NCBI GenBank assembly: GCA_029834535.1
Contig: JAQMWT010000351.1
Coordinates: forward strand, 1-64,000
Length of the DNA: 64,000 nt
Direction of reading: 5' to 3'
DNA from: Chrysophaeum taylorii
Taxonomy: Eukaryota > Sar > Pelagophyceae > Pelagomonadales > Pelagomonadaceae
In this document: positions 10,543 to 20,921 of the stretch, in pieces
Layout of the letters: the number at the start of each line of letters is the position of its first letter
Position numbering within the stretch: the first letter of the stretch is position 1
Program-made: the position numbers and the translations under genes
The notes under the pieces: model-generated
Told to the model about the DNA's origin: nothing
Seen by the model: the letters and a program-made list of their open reading frames with translations, nothing else
Database searches by the model: none

Positions 10543-12180
10543 ATGAAGCTGCTGCTTCCTCGTTGTCGTCGTTGTTGTCGAGGAGCTGCTCTTATAATAC
10601 GGCGATGCTTCCGTGGTGGCTCGGCGTGGAGTCCCGAACTGGACGCGGCGAGCGCGAGCAAGATACCGTCGGCATCCTCGATCCTGGACGAGGCTCAGAT
10701 CTTCCGGTCCATCGAGGCGACCAAAGCCGCCGCCAGCGATGTCGGGCACGTGCGCGACATCCTCGCGCGGGCGATAGAGCGCGCCACGCTCGTCGCCTCA
10801 TCTGATCTGACCTCCGAGTTCGTCCAGGGCCTGGACGTCGAGGAGACGGCGACGCTTTTGAACGTCGACTCGAACGACCGAGCTCTAACGTCCGAACTAT
10901 TTCGCGCGGCGCTCGACATCAAGGAGCGAATCTACGGGAACCGCATCGTCCTCTTTGCCCCTCTCTACCTCGCGAACCACTGCGTCAACTCGTGCACGTA
11001 CTGCGCTTTCCGGCACAAAAACAAACACATCCAGAGATCGAGATTGAGCGACGAAGAGATTCGAAGCGAAGTCGAAGCTCTCGAGCGGATGGGCCATCGC
11101 CGCCTTCTCCTCCTCGCCGGCGAGCACCCCAACTACACCTTCGACGACTTCCTCGGCGCGATCCACGCGGTCGCCGGCGTGCGCACGGAGCCTTGCGGAA
11201 ACATCCGGCGCATCAACGTCGAGATCCCCGCGCTCTCGGTGTCCGACTTCCGCCGCCTCAAAGATACGAACGAGATCGGTACCTACACGCTCTTCCAGGA
11301 GACGTATCACCGCGACACCTTCAAGCGCGTGCACCCCGCGGGACCGAAATCAGACTACGAATACAGGCTACAGACCATGGACAGAGCGCAGATCGGCGGC
11401 ATCGACGACGTCGGCATCGGCGCCCTCTTTGGGCTCTACGACTACCGCTTCGAGGCCCTCGCGATGCTCCAGCACGCCGCACATCTCGAAAAGCACTACG
11501 GCGCGGGCCCCCATACGATTTCTATTCCCCGGATGCGCCCGGCGGACCAAGCCCCCGCGTCTATTCGTCCGCCTTCCCCCGTCTCCGATCCCGATTTCCT
11601 CAAACTCGTCGCCGTCCTCCGCTGCGCCGTTCCCTACACGGGTATGATCCTCTCGACGCGCGAGAGCCCCCAGATGCGCCGCAAGCTCCTCCACCTCGGC
11701 ATCTCCCAGATGTCCGCCGGCTCCAAGACGGACGTCGGCGCGTACGCGAAAGGCGATCAGCAGACCGAACTCGACACCTTCGGCACCTCCCCCCACCTCG
11801 ACAATCTCGATCTTGTTTCGAAAGATCCGCCGCCCGACCTCGTCGGCCAGTTTTCCTTGCTCGACCACCGCACCCTCGACGAGATCGTCCGCGACCTCAT
11901 GGAACTCGGTTTCGTTCCATCGTGGTGCACCGCCTGCTACCGCGTCGGCCGCACCGGCGCGGCCTTCATGGCCATCGCCAAGCGCGGCAACATCCACAAC
12001 TACTGCCACCCCAACGCCCTCCTCACCCTCCAAGAATACATCCAAGACTACGCCTCCGAGGAGACCAAGGACCTTGCGAAGCGCGTCATTCAGGCAGAAA
12101 AATCCACCCTCGCGCGCACGGCCGCGCTCGACCGCAAGCTCCAGAAAATCATTGGCGGCGAGCGCGACCTCTACTTCTGA
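10543..12180 (+). CDS. hydG: [FeFe]-hydrogenase maturase HydG (radical SAM tyrosine lyase)
   Basis: HydG splits tyrosine into p-cresol and dehydroglycine and turns the latter into CO and CN- bound to iron, the building block of the H-cluster. The protein is 545 aa, somewhat longer than bacterial HydG because of an Arg-rich N-terminus of about 30 residues (MKLLLPRCRRCC...) that looks like a mitochondrial presequence. The radical-SAM motif CVNSCTYC is at C147/C151/C154. The second, HydG-specific cluster motif CX2CX22C is present at C462/C465/C488. A ThiH-like barrel with GEHPNYTFDDF and RINVEIPALS lies between them. It is intact, intronless, divergent from HydF and convergent with HydE. Confidence 0.96.
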   Translation: MKLLLPRCRRCCRGAALIIRRCFRGGSAWSPELDAASASKIPSASSILDEAQIFRSIEATKAAASDVGHVRDILARAIERATLVASSDLTSEFVQGLDVEETATLLNVDSNDRALTSELFRAALDIKERIYGNRIVLFAPLYLANHCVNSCTYCAFRHKNKHIQRSRLSDEEIRSEVEALERMGHRRLLLLAGEHPNYTFDDFLGAIHAVAGVRTEPCGNIRRINVEIPALSVSDFRRLKDTNEIGTYTLFQETYHRDTFKRVHPAGPKSDYEYRLQTMDRAQIGGIDDVGIGALFGLYDYRFEALAMLQHAAHLEKHYGAGPHTISIPRMRPADQAPASIRPPSPVSDPDFLKLVAVLRCAVPYTGMILSTRESPQMRRKLLHLGISQMSAGSKTDVGAYAKGDQQTELDTFGTSPHLDNLDLVSKDPPPDLVGQFSLLDHRTLDEIVRDLMELGFVPSWCTACYRVGRTGAAFMAIAKRGNIHNYCHPNALLTLQEYIQDYASEETKDLAKRVIQAEKSTLARTAALDRKLQKIIGGERDLYF

Positions 12181-12507
12181 CTTTAGTCGCCATATCATCA
12201 AGCTTCCTATGATGATGATCATCATCATCATCATGACGGGTGGTGGTGGTGCCTCCTCCTCCTCCTCCTCCTCCTCAGGAGCCCGCTTTTTGTTGTGTGG
12301 CCCGGCCGTTTTTTTTTAAATCAAAAAAAGGAGGATATGCCGAAGAAGAGCCGAGCCTGGCGGCGTCCAGAAGAGACTGTCGTCGTCGTCGTCGTCGTCG
12401 TCGAGGGCATTTATTGAACCTCATTAATGCCGGGGAAAAAAAAAAAGAACGCGGCTCGCACGGCCGCTCTACTCGAATTACATATTATTGGGTCTTCCTT
12501 CGACCGT
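12181..12507. other. HydG/HydE convergent intergenic region with microsatellites
   Basis: Both genes end into this 327 bp. It holds a perfect (ATG)n/(CAT)n inverted repeat at about 12208-12233 that could fold as a hairpin. It also has a CTC-rich run (about 12252-12275), a GTC run (about 12379-12403) and short A and T runs. I see no gene here; it probably carries both polyadenylation regions. Confidence 0.6.
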
Positions 12508-13713
12508 CTAGAGGAGGAGGCGACTGGTAGCGGTATTTTTTTCGTCGGCGGCGTTTCTATTTCGGTGGTGGTAGTGGACGGGGTCGCCCCACTCGCCCCA
12601 GCCGATCTCCTTGCCGGCGATGCGGACGCGCAGCTTGAGGCAGCTGCGGCACTGCGTGGCGGTCTCGTCGAGGCAGGGCTTTCCCTCGTAGAGCTGATAG
12701 TGCTCGCGCGTCTCGGGCGGCGTGAGGATAGGCATGAGGATGTTGGCCCCGCGGCGGAGCGCGATCTCCCGACCGTCCGGGCGGATGGCCTGGAGGGCGG
12801 TCGTCGCGGCGATGTTGACGTCGCCCATCGTGAGTCGCGCGAGCGCCGTCATTCGCGTCGAGAGCTCGAACGCTTCGGCCTTCCGAGCGTCGCGATCGAT
12901 CCCTTTATCCCGGAGATCTTCGAGCCACATGTCGCCGACGGGCGTGTTGGGTTCGTAGACGTACGGCCCCATCCCAATCATGTCGACGTCCTCATCTCGG
13001 AACCAAACCAAGTCTCGGGCAAGGTCGGATGCCGTCTGCGTCGGCAAGCCGATCATCACCCCGGTTCCGACCTGAAATCCAAGCTTCTGGAGCTGCTTGA
13101 TGCAGTGGTACCGCGTCTCCCAGCGATGGAGGTCGTCGCGCGGATGGATTCGCGCGTAGAGCTCGGGATTAGACGTCTCGATTCGCAGCAAATAACGGTG
13201 GGCTCCCGCATCCTTGAGCGCTCGGTAGTGCGCGTTCGGCAGCTCGCCGACCGAAAGCGCGACGCCGAGGTCCGTCTCCCGGCGGATAGTCCGGATCACG
13301 TCGCACAAAAAACGCAACCTCTCCTCGCCCAAGAGCTCGCCGCTCTGCATCATGATGCTCCCATACCTCTGGTCGTCCGCCCACCTCGCGAGTTTTAGAA
13401 TTTCGTCTTTCGACATCGCGTACCGCTTGACGTTGGCCATGCGCTTCCGGATGCCGCAATACCCGCAGTTCTTGCGGCAGACGTTGGAGAACTCGATTAG
13501 GCCCCGAAAGTGAACCTTGCCCTTGCAGAACCTCTCGCACACCGAGTCGGCGTGGACGTACAGCGCGCGCACGACCCTCGGGTCCTTCTCGACGAGGAGC
13601 GACTCCAGCTGCGGCGCATCCAGCGCTACGACCTCGCCCGCCTCGAGCCAGTCTCGTCCCAAATAGGCCGCGAGCGGACGCGTGCGACGCGACAACGCGC
13701 TGATCAGGCTCAT
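12508..13713 (-). CDS. hydE: [FeFe]-hydrogenase maturase HydE (radical SAM)
   Basis: HydE is the radical SAM enzyme that acts between HydG and HydF in forming the azadithiolate bridge of the H-cluster. The ATG at 13713 gives 401 aa; the preceding TTG is not needed. The N-terminus (MSLISALSRRTRPLAAYLGR) is presequence-like. The SAM-cluster motif CRKNCGYC is at C79/C83/C86, followed by MQSGE, the GGE-like SAM contact. The optional second cluster motif CX7CX2C found in some bacterial HydE proteins is also present, at C347/C355/C358. It is intact and intronless. It is a separate gene, unlike green algae where HydE and HydF are fused. Confidence 0.95.
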   Translation of the reverse strand: MSLISALSRRTRPLAAYLGRDWLEAGEVVALDAPQLESLLVEKDPRVVRALYVHADSVCERFCKGKVHFRGLIEFSNVCRKNCGYCGIRKRMANVKRYAMSKDEILKLARWADDQRYGSIMMQSGELLGEERLRFLCDVIRTIRRETDLGVALSVGELPNAHYRALKDAGAHRYLLRIETSNPELYARIHPRDDLHRWETRYHCIKQLQKLGFQVGTGVMIGLPTQTASDLARDLVWFRDEDVDMIGMGPYVYEPNTPVGDMWLEDLRDKGIDRDARKAEAFELSTRMTALARLTMGDVNIAATTALQAIRPDGREIALRRGANILMPILTPPETREHYQLYEGKPCLDETATQCRSCLKLRVRIAGKEIGWGEWGDPVHYHHRNRNAADEKNTATSRLLL

Positions 13714-14233
13714 CAACAGACTCTCAACTCAAGTGAAACGAAACACGACCTTGATTATTATTACTCTTTTGTTGAACTAAAATAATCACAAGCACCAAGA
13801 GATGCGTGGTCTCCGACTGCGGCAGAAGTGTATAGGGTGATGATACTTTTTGTGTTTGATGAAGGGACACAGGAACTCGACGGGCGGAACGCATATCGGC
13901 GCGTGCTCTCTATCTCCTCGTAGCGAGGGCACATGCCCAAGCGATCAAAGGAAGCTTGGTGAGAGAACCGGGACCGCCCAAGCGCGCGCCGTCGGAGCTT
14001 GCGGTATAGCCTACAGTAGCCTATGGTTAGTGTCGTCAAAAAATCCGGGGCCCCGATTTTCCGGCGACGAGCGACAGGCGCGGCGGCCGCCCGGCTGACC
14101 TGGACGCAGTCGCATCTGGCGCCCTCGTCGCACGTATCATATGAACCCTCGCGCACTTTAATGGAGGGAGGGACCCGCTCTGCGCCGTCCTGAGCTGCTG
14201 GTATGCATGCCTCTCCTCGGAGGGTATATTAAA
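13714..14233. other. Intergenic region between HydE and the hAT element
   Basis: About 520 bp upstream of HydE. Only short overlapping frames are present and none resembles a known protein. The first 70 bp are AT-rich and probably contain the HydE promoter. I see nothing else in it. Confidence 0.5.
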
Positions 14234-14375
14234 CAGCGTTGGGAATTCACTTCAGCAAGTGAACGTGAACCACTTCGCCACCAGCCACGCACAATATTGG
14301 TGAAGTGATTTGAAGTGACCGCGTCGCCCTACACGTGGCTAAACCTTGGTGAAGTAGTGAACGTCGCTTTTTTTC
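14234..14375. repeat. hAT left terminal and subterminal repeats
   Basis: The terminus CAGCGTTGGGAATTCACT is followed by at least six CACTTC/GAAGTG-type motifs in both orientations up to about 14375. The right end carries the same motif. Subterminal motif clusters are typical transposase-binding sites of hAT elements. Confidence 0.7.
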
Positions 14376-17209
14376 TTTTAACGCCAGCGCCGACGGTCCC
14401 TGCCGCGCCCCGTCAGTTTTTTCCGTGCCCCCCGCGCGCTATTGCCTCCTAGGTCTGGTGCTCTTAGATTCGTTCGCGTTAAATTCGGGACGAAGGAGGT
14501 ACCGTGGATGGGGTTCAGTGTTTCTTACTTTTTTAGGCGATGTGAACGACCGACCTCGGTATCATCTTCGTCTGGTTCTTCCTCATCAACCTCCATCTCC
14601 AAAGAATCTTCGCGGATGGTGATCTCGGTGTATTTGAAAAACTCCGTCTCGTGTCACACGAGGTCCCTGTACTTAAAGTCCGGGCCGCCGCCGCCGCCGC
14701 CGCAATGAAGAAATTCTTGTTCGTGCGCGCAGTATGCTGGCAACAACTTTGTCCGTCTCGTCCGCGCCGAGCATGACCGTGTTTCTTTCCCTCGGTCAGG
14801 ACAAGATTTCCAATGCCCAGGCAGCGCTCACAGTAGTAGCTCTGCGCGCCATGTGTACCAAAGAGGCTCTCGCCATGTCCGGAAGGAAGGAACCCATACT
14901 GCACCACCTTGGTGAGCGGTCGATACAGCTTACCAACGTCGAGCACACCCAGATCAGTGAAGCCGACTTCATCCTTCTTCTCAAGTTCAGGATAATGCCC
15001 TTTCCAGTTGGGCGATCTCGAGAGCCTGATCCTGTTCACTCCTGATTGAGCGAAGACCTGTTCAAACTCCTCCACATTGAAATCGGGCATCTGGTTCTCA
15101 GGCATAGCAAAAGAAGGCACGTCGCCACTTTAATGTCGTCGTCCCAAGCGCCGGGTGCGTCGAGTGCCGCCAAGAGACTGCGGGGAGGCGCAGGCTCGGA
15201 GGGCGGCGCAGACTCGGAGGAAGTCTCTTTGCCTGTTCGTGGTGGAATGCAGTTCGTGCGTGAATCACATATTCTTCCTTGAGCAAGCAACTTCCTGGCC
15301 TGAACTCTCTGATTGGACGACAGGTGCCGGCAGTTAATAGTCCGAAAGTCACGAAGGAAGGAAATCAGCTCGCGATCGTTGAATAATTCGTAGTCGAAGT
15401 GACGCACGTAGTTGTTTTCATTATTCCCGCAAAACCGAGACGCTCTTTCATTCGAGAATAATAGCCCGCCGAAGACAGGTTTTTGCCGGTCTCGCTGAGA
15501 TCGTCAACATCGAGACAGTCTTACGTGGCATGGATTTCGCAGTTATGTTCGGGAGATCAATGACTTCTAGCGTCCCAGCTCGCAGAGAGTCGATCATGTT
15601 GTGCCTGATCAATGCGGCATACGCCCCCAGGTATAAGTGTTCATGTTGCACGAAAACAACGGGGTCATCCGTTATAGCAAAAATCGCCTCGAATTCAAAG
15701 CAAACGCCACCCATTGCTCCTCACGGGTTGTCCAGGGGAGTCCAATGTTGGTCGCCGTGTACAGTTTGAGCACGTGGTGCATACGCAGCAAGGAACGAAT
15801 AAGTTGGTATCGCGCCCAGAACCTCGTCTTATTGAGGTCGAGCTTGAGCTTCGGCGATTGATTTCCCCGGCTGTAATGGCAAAACCGCATGCAGATCCTT
15901 CAAACGTGTGGTGCCGTAAGAAAAGTACTTGGCTCCATCGTGGGCACTCTTCAGCAGCTCCTGGCCTGCTGGGAATGGATTAATCACCTGCTTGCCTCTG
16001 GATCGTGTCAAGTCGCCACATGCCGCTGCCGGTAGATCTTTGAGATATCATGCACATGCCACACGCTTCGACGTCAACAAAAAATTCTTCGGCGACGCCA
16101 ATTTGGGAGCCCGGTCTTGAACCATAGTTGCGGCCGCCAAATCGATATCGATTCCCGCACGCTCTGCGACCACAGAACGGAGCAGAGAAGCCGTGCCGGA
16201 ATCGGTTCCGTCGTCACCTGGAACTAGGCCCACGCGGGAACACCGTCTCGACGCCACTCCAATCGGGCCAGATGAAGGATACAAGGCCAATGGCCTGTCG
16301 CTTGAACTTCTTATCCTTGAGTGTCCCGCCGCCGTCATGTAGCACCCACCTGGGCGAATGGACTGCCGAAAGCCGCCGCTTCATAAATAACACTCCGTGC
16401 TTCAAGATTCGAACAACAAAGCAACGATATTCGGCGTTGTTCCACCCATTCATCAAACAGCGCCTTTCGAGTCATGAACGAGGGCGCTTGCCTTTTCCGC
16501 CGCGGTAATAATACGCCGCCTCAATTATTTGGTTGCGATGATCTTCGTCGTCAGTCAAAGGTGCGCTTGGAAAAAATCCGTTGCGACGTGTACGCGTAGT
16601 GCCGAGCCGAGAACGTCGCCATCAGGGAAGAGTGCTTTGCCTGGCTGGGCATGGCCATGAAGTATCTCGTAATATCCGATTTACCCTTCGAGGCTGCTGC
16701 CACAACGCCCACGGCCCTCATCAAAAACGCCCTCCTTATCTTGGTCTGTCTTCTGTTTCTTGGTGAGCTGTCAACACGTCCCAGGTCGTCGAATCCTCCT
16801 CCTCCGGATGCGCAGCCTTGAAGTGGGTCGGCCCCAAGAGGGCTTGGTCGTCTGTCTGCCATGTGCCCTTTTCTTGAAGTCTCTCGTCACCATCCAGGCG
16901 CTCCCAGCACCGGATACACAGGTGCGTCGTCGCCTTCCCACTGGTCAGTCAACGCGGTGGTCAGGATGATTTTATTTTCCTTCAGTCGACGCACGAAATG
17001 TCCCACCACCTCCCCTTGGAAAACCCTCGTCTTTTTTTTTTGCCGGGTGTGTGTTCCGCGTCACAACATCGACGTCGCAATCGGCTCGTTCTTGTGAACT
17101 TCCTCCTTCTGTTAACACCGCGTTTAAATTCCTCCTCATCATCAACATTATCCTCCACCTCCAGAGGTAGCGCGGTTCGACTTTGCTCATCAGACTTGGC
17201 CGTCTGCCA

Positions 17210-17361
17210 AAGTGAATGAACGTGAAGTGAACATTGGACTTCGGACGAAAATATGTTCGAAGTGAAGTGAAGTGAAGTGAAGTGAAGTGAAGTGAAGTGA
17301 ACCAAATTCAGCGAACAACCTGGTGTGACGTGAGCCCAGTGAATTCCCAACAACAAAGCTG
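17210..17361. repeat. hAT right terminal and subterminal repeats, (GAAGT)n
   Basis: Contains GTGAAGTGAACATTGG and then a tandem run of about nine GAAGT units (about 17258-17300). The mirror of the left terminus follows (GTGAATTCCCAAC, with CAAAGCTG at the tip). The run looks like an amplified version of the transposase-binding motif seen at the left end. Confidence 0.7.
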
Positions 17362-17424
17362 GAAAGAAAGAAAGTAAAGAAAGTAAAGAAAGAGGGTTTG
17401 TGGTGGTGGTGGTGACTGCCTGAC

Positions 17425-18696
17425 ATGGCGTCGTGTTGTCTCTTCTGCAGCCCGAGCGCCGAGGACGAGGAGTGGTGGCGCAAGGCGAAGAAGGAGATAG
17501 AGCGCGAGGTGCGAAGGTCGGCACCCTTCGAGGAGCTGGCCGCCAGGGCGCAGCTCGTGGAGCTCGAGGAGGTGCTCGCCGGCATCGGGACGCCGTGGGC
17601 GAGGGAGAGGGTGCGGGAGGTGACGAATGTTCGTGTGGACGACTCGCGCGAGGTGTTCGCCGTGATGCGGAGCGCTATCGTTGCGGCGCGGGAGCTCGCG
17701 GGCCTTTTGTCGCATCGCGCGAGCTTGATTCGCGACAGGGAAGCAGATAAACGCCAAAAAAAAGTTTCGAGCGGACTGAGGCAGCTTCGGGTGGAGACTA
17801 GACGAAAAGGAGTGTGCGAAAAACTCGGGTGGGACGACGAGGGCCTCGTGCTGCGGCGGCTCGCGAGGCACGACAAGCTGCTGGACGCGATCGAGGTGTT
17901 GGACGCCGCGTCGGCGCGGAGGACTGGATACAAACCGCTTATAGCTCTCGTAGCTCGCCGCCAAGGTCGAACGCTTAGCCTCCCAAAAGACTCCGCCGAC
18001 GCCTGGCTCGTCGCCGCCTTGTCGGATCCATCGTGCTACGAGCGCGCGTTGGAGTTGGAGCCGTCGGCGGCCGCGAGAATCGGGTACGGCAAGAGACTCG
18101 CTCCCGACCTCGCGGCCCGCGAGTTCAAGTTGGCGATAGACCTCGAACCCGCGAACGCCGCCGCCTTCAACTACCTCGGCACGGTGTTGGAGGGCGAGGC
18201 CGCCGAGCGCGCCTTCCAGCGTGCGATAGAGATCGACCCAACCTACGGCTCTCCGCACAACAACTACGGCGTCCTGTTGGGCGACGACGACGAAGCCGCG
18301 GCCGAGCGCGAGTTCCGCGCAGCCATAGCCCTCGACGCCTCGCCGTCGGCGCGCAACAACTACGGCATCTTTTTGTGCCCCGTAGACCCCGACGCGGCCG
18401 AGCGCCAGTTCCTGCTCGCCGAGGGTTATTCGCCCGCTCACGCCAATTACGGTCTTCTGTTAGAACGACGCGGCGAGCACGACGCGGCGGAAATTCAGTT
18501 CAAGCTCGCGATCGACTGCGACCCTTCAAACGCCGACGCCCACTCAAACTACGGCGCCTTCCTCTGCGGGATAAGGGGCGACGTGGAGAACGGCCGGCGC
18601 GAGTTCGAGATGGCGCTCGAAGTCGACCCGTCCCACCGCCCTGCCCAGGACAATCTCCGCCGCCTCCTCCTCAAGTCAAAATCTCGGGTAGAGTAG
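17425..18696 (+). CDS. Tetratricopeptide-repeat (TPR) protein
   Basis: An intact 423-aa intronless gene. The N-terminus MASCCLFC is Cys-rich and could be lipidated, but no signal peptide is seen. Residues 10-150 are charged and helical, probably coiled. From about residue 190 there is a string of about seven degenerate TPR units marked by repeated 'AxxxFKLAIDLEPANAAAFNYLG'-like patterns, for example FQRAIEIDPTYGSPHNNYGV, FRAAIALDASPSARNNYG and FKLAIDCDPSNADAHSNYG. TPRs bind protein partners; no catalytic domain is present, so it is probably an adaptor. The start lies only 63 bp from the hAT element's right end, so its promoter is probably partly transposon-derived. Long minus-strand frames across it are shadows. 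Confidence 0.85.
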   Translation: MASCCLFCSPSAEDEEWWRKAKKEIEREVRRSAPFEELAARAQLVELEEVLAGIGTPWARERVREVTNVRVDDSREVFAVMRSAIVAARELAGLLSHRASLIRDREADKRQKKVSSGLRQLRVETRRKGVCEKLGWDDEGLVLRRLARHDKLLDAIEVLDAASARRTGYKPLIALVARRQGRTLSLPKDSADAWLVAALSDPSCYERALELEPSAAARIGYGKRLAPDLAAREFKLAIDLEPANAAAFNYLGTVLEGEAAERAFQRAIEIDPTYGSPHNNYGVLLGDDDEAAAEREFRAAIALDASPSARNNYGIFLCPVDPDAAERQFLLAEGYSPAHANYGLLLERRGEHDAAEIQFKLAIDCDPSNADAHSNYGAFLCGIRGDVENGRREFEMALEVDPSHRPAQDNLRRLLLKSKSRVE

Positions 18697-19990
18697 TATT
18701 TTGCGAATCCATGATTTTTTTGTTGTTGGAGGGGTTTTTAATTCTCGACAACCGCGGGAGACAACATCCCATAATATCCGGAGGTCGTCGCTTCGGTAGT
18801 CGTGGAGGTGGTGGGCCTTCTGGTGGCACGCGCCTGCGAAACAAACAACTCCCGTCCTCTTTTGAAGAAGAAAGATCTCGGCCTGCTGCCGCCAAAAACA
18901 ATTAACTGCTCTAGTAGGCGGCGGCGGCGGCGGGATCCTCTCGTCTACTAAAGTAGGATTTGCGAGCCTGGGACTGCCATGTTGCTCTGAAAAACATGTC
19001 GCGACGAAGCAAAAAAAAAGAGGAGACCTTCCCTACCCCTCTCGAGCAAGGACGGTCGGTGTGACGACCTTGAAGGAGGAGAGAACAGCCAAGCGTATAG
19101 AGGACGAGAGGCACGTGGGGGAGGGGCCATAAGCAAGCAAGCAAGCAAGCAAGAATAGGGGGAAGAGGCGAGTCTTCTGGTTGGCGATAAAGGCGCGACG
19201 AATAACAGGCGGGGGCGCCAAGAGCATCAAAGGCGTCGACTTTCGCCAAAAGCACCGGTTTCGTGTTGGACTCTCTTTTGCGCCCACCGCTTTGAGATCC
19301 CCCCACATTAGCATTGAATATTAAGAAAACGCAACTCCCAGAGTGCATAAATGAGTGGATGAAAGACCACAGACGACCGCAGAGGACGGTCAAGATATGT
19401 CTAAGAAAGAAGACAGGGAGGGACAGAGAGTGGGGGGGTGTGATTTACAACTTTCAGTTCAGAGGTAGGGCCGCTCAACCGTCGCTACCACCCCGGGGAA
19501 ACGGGACAATCCAAGGCCGCCGCACTCTCGAAGGCGTGAAAGCGAACCCCCTCAGCTTTTAAATACCCTAGGGTGGTGGTCGATAGCGTAGCTGACTCCT
19601 CCCCATCGCTCGCCGCCGAACCCCGGCAGCTCGGAGAGAGGTAGAGAGAGGAGTCGTTCTTAAGCTCATTGCCACACGACTCTGGCCCGCATCGTATGGG
19701 TAATAGAGAAGGTGTTGTGTGACAGCATCATAATCTGGATTTTAAACAAGGTTTTAATTAATTATGAGCCAGTTGTATGTAAACTGTCCAATATTGTTTC
19801 GGCTTTGGAAACCCACGTCATGCCACGTAAGTTCATCCCCCTGATCTCGTCTCTTCTCATGCTTCTGTCCTCGTCGTCAAAGTCGTCTTCAATGGATGAG
19901 GTAGCGGCCGAGGGGTGAGGCTCGATGATGACTACGGGCTCATCGTCGTCGTCGGCAGCAGCAGAAGGAGCGTCGTTGGTGGTGTCTTCT
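18697..19990. other. Intergenic region, no gene recognised
   Basis: About 1.3 kb with only short frames of no recognisable family. It includes a GCAAGCAAGCAA run (about 19131-19151), purine-rich tracts near 19390-19440 and an AT-rich patch near 19740-19790. It is probably old intergenic or transposon-derived DNA flanking the hAT fragment to the right. Confidence 0.4.
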
Positions 19991-20500
19991 TAAGTATGAT
20001 GCAGGAACTCGCAGATCTCTTCTGTGGACCTTGGTGTGGATAATCTCGTGTGCCTTGCAAGCACGTTCGACGTCGGCTGACTGGACGGCAAGCCTGTCGA
20101 CGAAGGGTGATGGGCAAGCTTGGAGAATGAATGAAGCGCGGCCCCGGTCACGACCCAGTCGGATGAGTGCATCCTGGCCTGCTTCCAGATCCCGACCCTC
20201 GACGATTGTGATAGTCTCTTCATTAAATCAAGCTATGATGTCGTCTTTCGTTTGGGCGAGGGCTTTTGCTTGCGGCGTATGCAGCTGCCTCAGGGACCTT
20301 GGATGAGGTCGTTGAGCTCCTGGAGGGCGACGTCCTGGTCGGCAGGATCCGGATAGAGCGTATTGATGCCATGCCCGCGTGGCACATCTCCTGCCAGCCC
20401 AGTGACGGAGACATTCCATTGTCGAGGCCGAGAAATTAGGCCTAGATGTCCGCCGCTCCTCGAGCCCGACCTGCCGTGCCCTGGAGTCCAGCAACCGAGG
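19990..20500 (-). pseudogene. hAT transposase C-terminal fragment
   Basis: On the minus strand the frame through about 20230-20010 reads LAVQSADVERACKAHEIIHTK followed by VHRRDLRVPA. This fits the hAT C-terminal dimerisation signature (S-A-D/P-x-E-R-x-[FC]-S/K-x-x-x-x-I-x-x-x-x-R). Upstream (20490-20240) three frames carry other pieces, such as PADQDVALQELNDLIQGP. It is a degraded remnant distinct from the hAT at 14-17 kb, and no ends are recognised. Confidence 0.45.
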
Positions 20501-20921
20501 ACGGCTGCCTCGGCCGCCTCACGGGTCGTCGCGTCGTCGAAGCAGCGGAAGTGTCAGCACCGCTGCACACAGCAACTCATTCAAACCTGCAACAAGTTTC
20601 GCGCAATTTTTTAATCACACGGTCCCAATACGACCAGAAACGCGACAACGGGAATAATCCGACCCTTTCCTTGAGCATTTCCAGATTCATTCTGAAATTA
20701 TTCGGGATAACGGCTGGTTGCTGACACCAATCTCCACAGTAGATTCTTCCTATACTTCTAGCCTGGTTGACTCCGAAACGTCAAAATCGAACACAAGTAG
20801 TCTTGGCTTGACTTTTTTCCACACCACCCTTGCCTCATATCCCCGAAAGGCTGATATCAGAGTGGACAGTACGCACCTCAATAGAGCGGCGCTGGAGCCG
20901 GAAAAGGAAGACGAAGCTGGT

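Larger units (their letters stand above)
14234..17361 (-). mobile_element. hAT-family DNA transposon, decayed transposase, ends recognisable
   Basis: Both ends read CAGC...GTTGGGAATTCACT inward; the right end (17361 inward) has six extra bases after CAGC. Inside each end are clustered CACTTCA/GTGAAGTGA motifs. Minus-strand coding remnants follow hAT order. A BED-like zinc region near 16990-16850 leads to SDITRYF. Next comes a stretch with GWNNAEYRCF, then AKYFSYGTTRLKDL and KTRFWARYQLIRSLL (the hAT RW region). A C-terminal dimerisation region at about 14840-14750 contains AQSYYCERCLGIGNLVLTE. At least six frame changes break it, so it cannot encode a transposase now. The 8-bp flanks are not identical (ATATTAAA and GAAAGAAA), so the target duplication has decayed or an end was remodelled. 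Confidence 0.75.

Noticed and set aside
10992-12234. Long frames (406 codons plus, 288 codons minus) over HydG
   Set aside because: They are Arg/Pro-rich and low in complexity, produced by GC-rich codon use in HydG.
8981-13713. HydA beside the maturases
   Set aside because: No H-cluster motifs (TSCCPxW and relatives) are seen in any frame in the window.
8981-13713. Bacterial contamination as the source of the Hyd genes
   Set aside because: Presequence-like N-termini, divergent rather than operonic layout and flanking eukaryotic transposons argue against it, though read-depth data would be needed to close the question.
13900-14120. Small frames upstream of HydE as a regulatory gene
   Set aside because: No recognisable domain and they overlap on both strands; nothing supports coding.
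17308-18441. 377-codon minus-strand frame over the TPR gene
   Set aside because: Shadow of the TPR gene; repeated composition mirrors the TPR units and no start context or domain is found.
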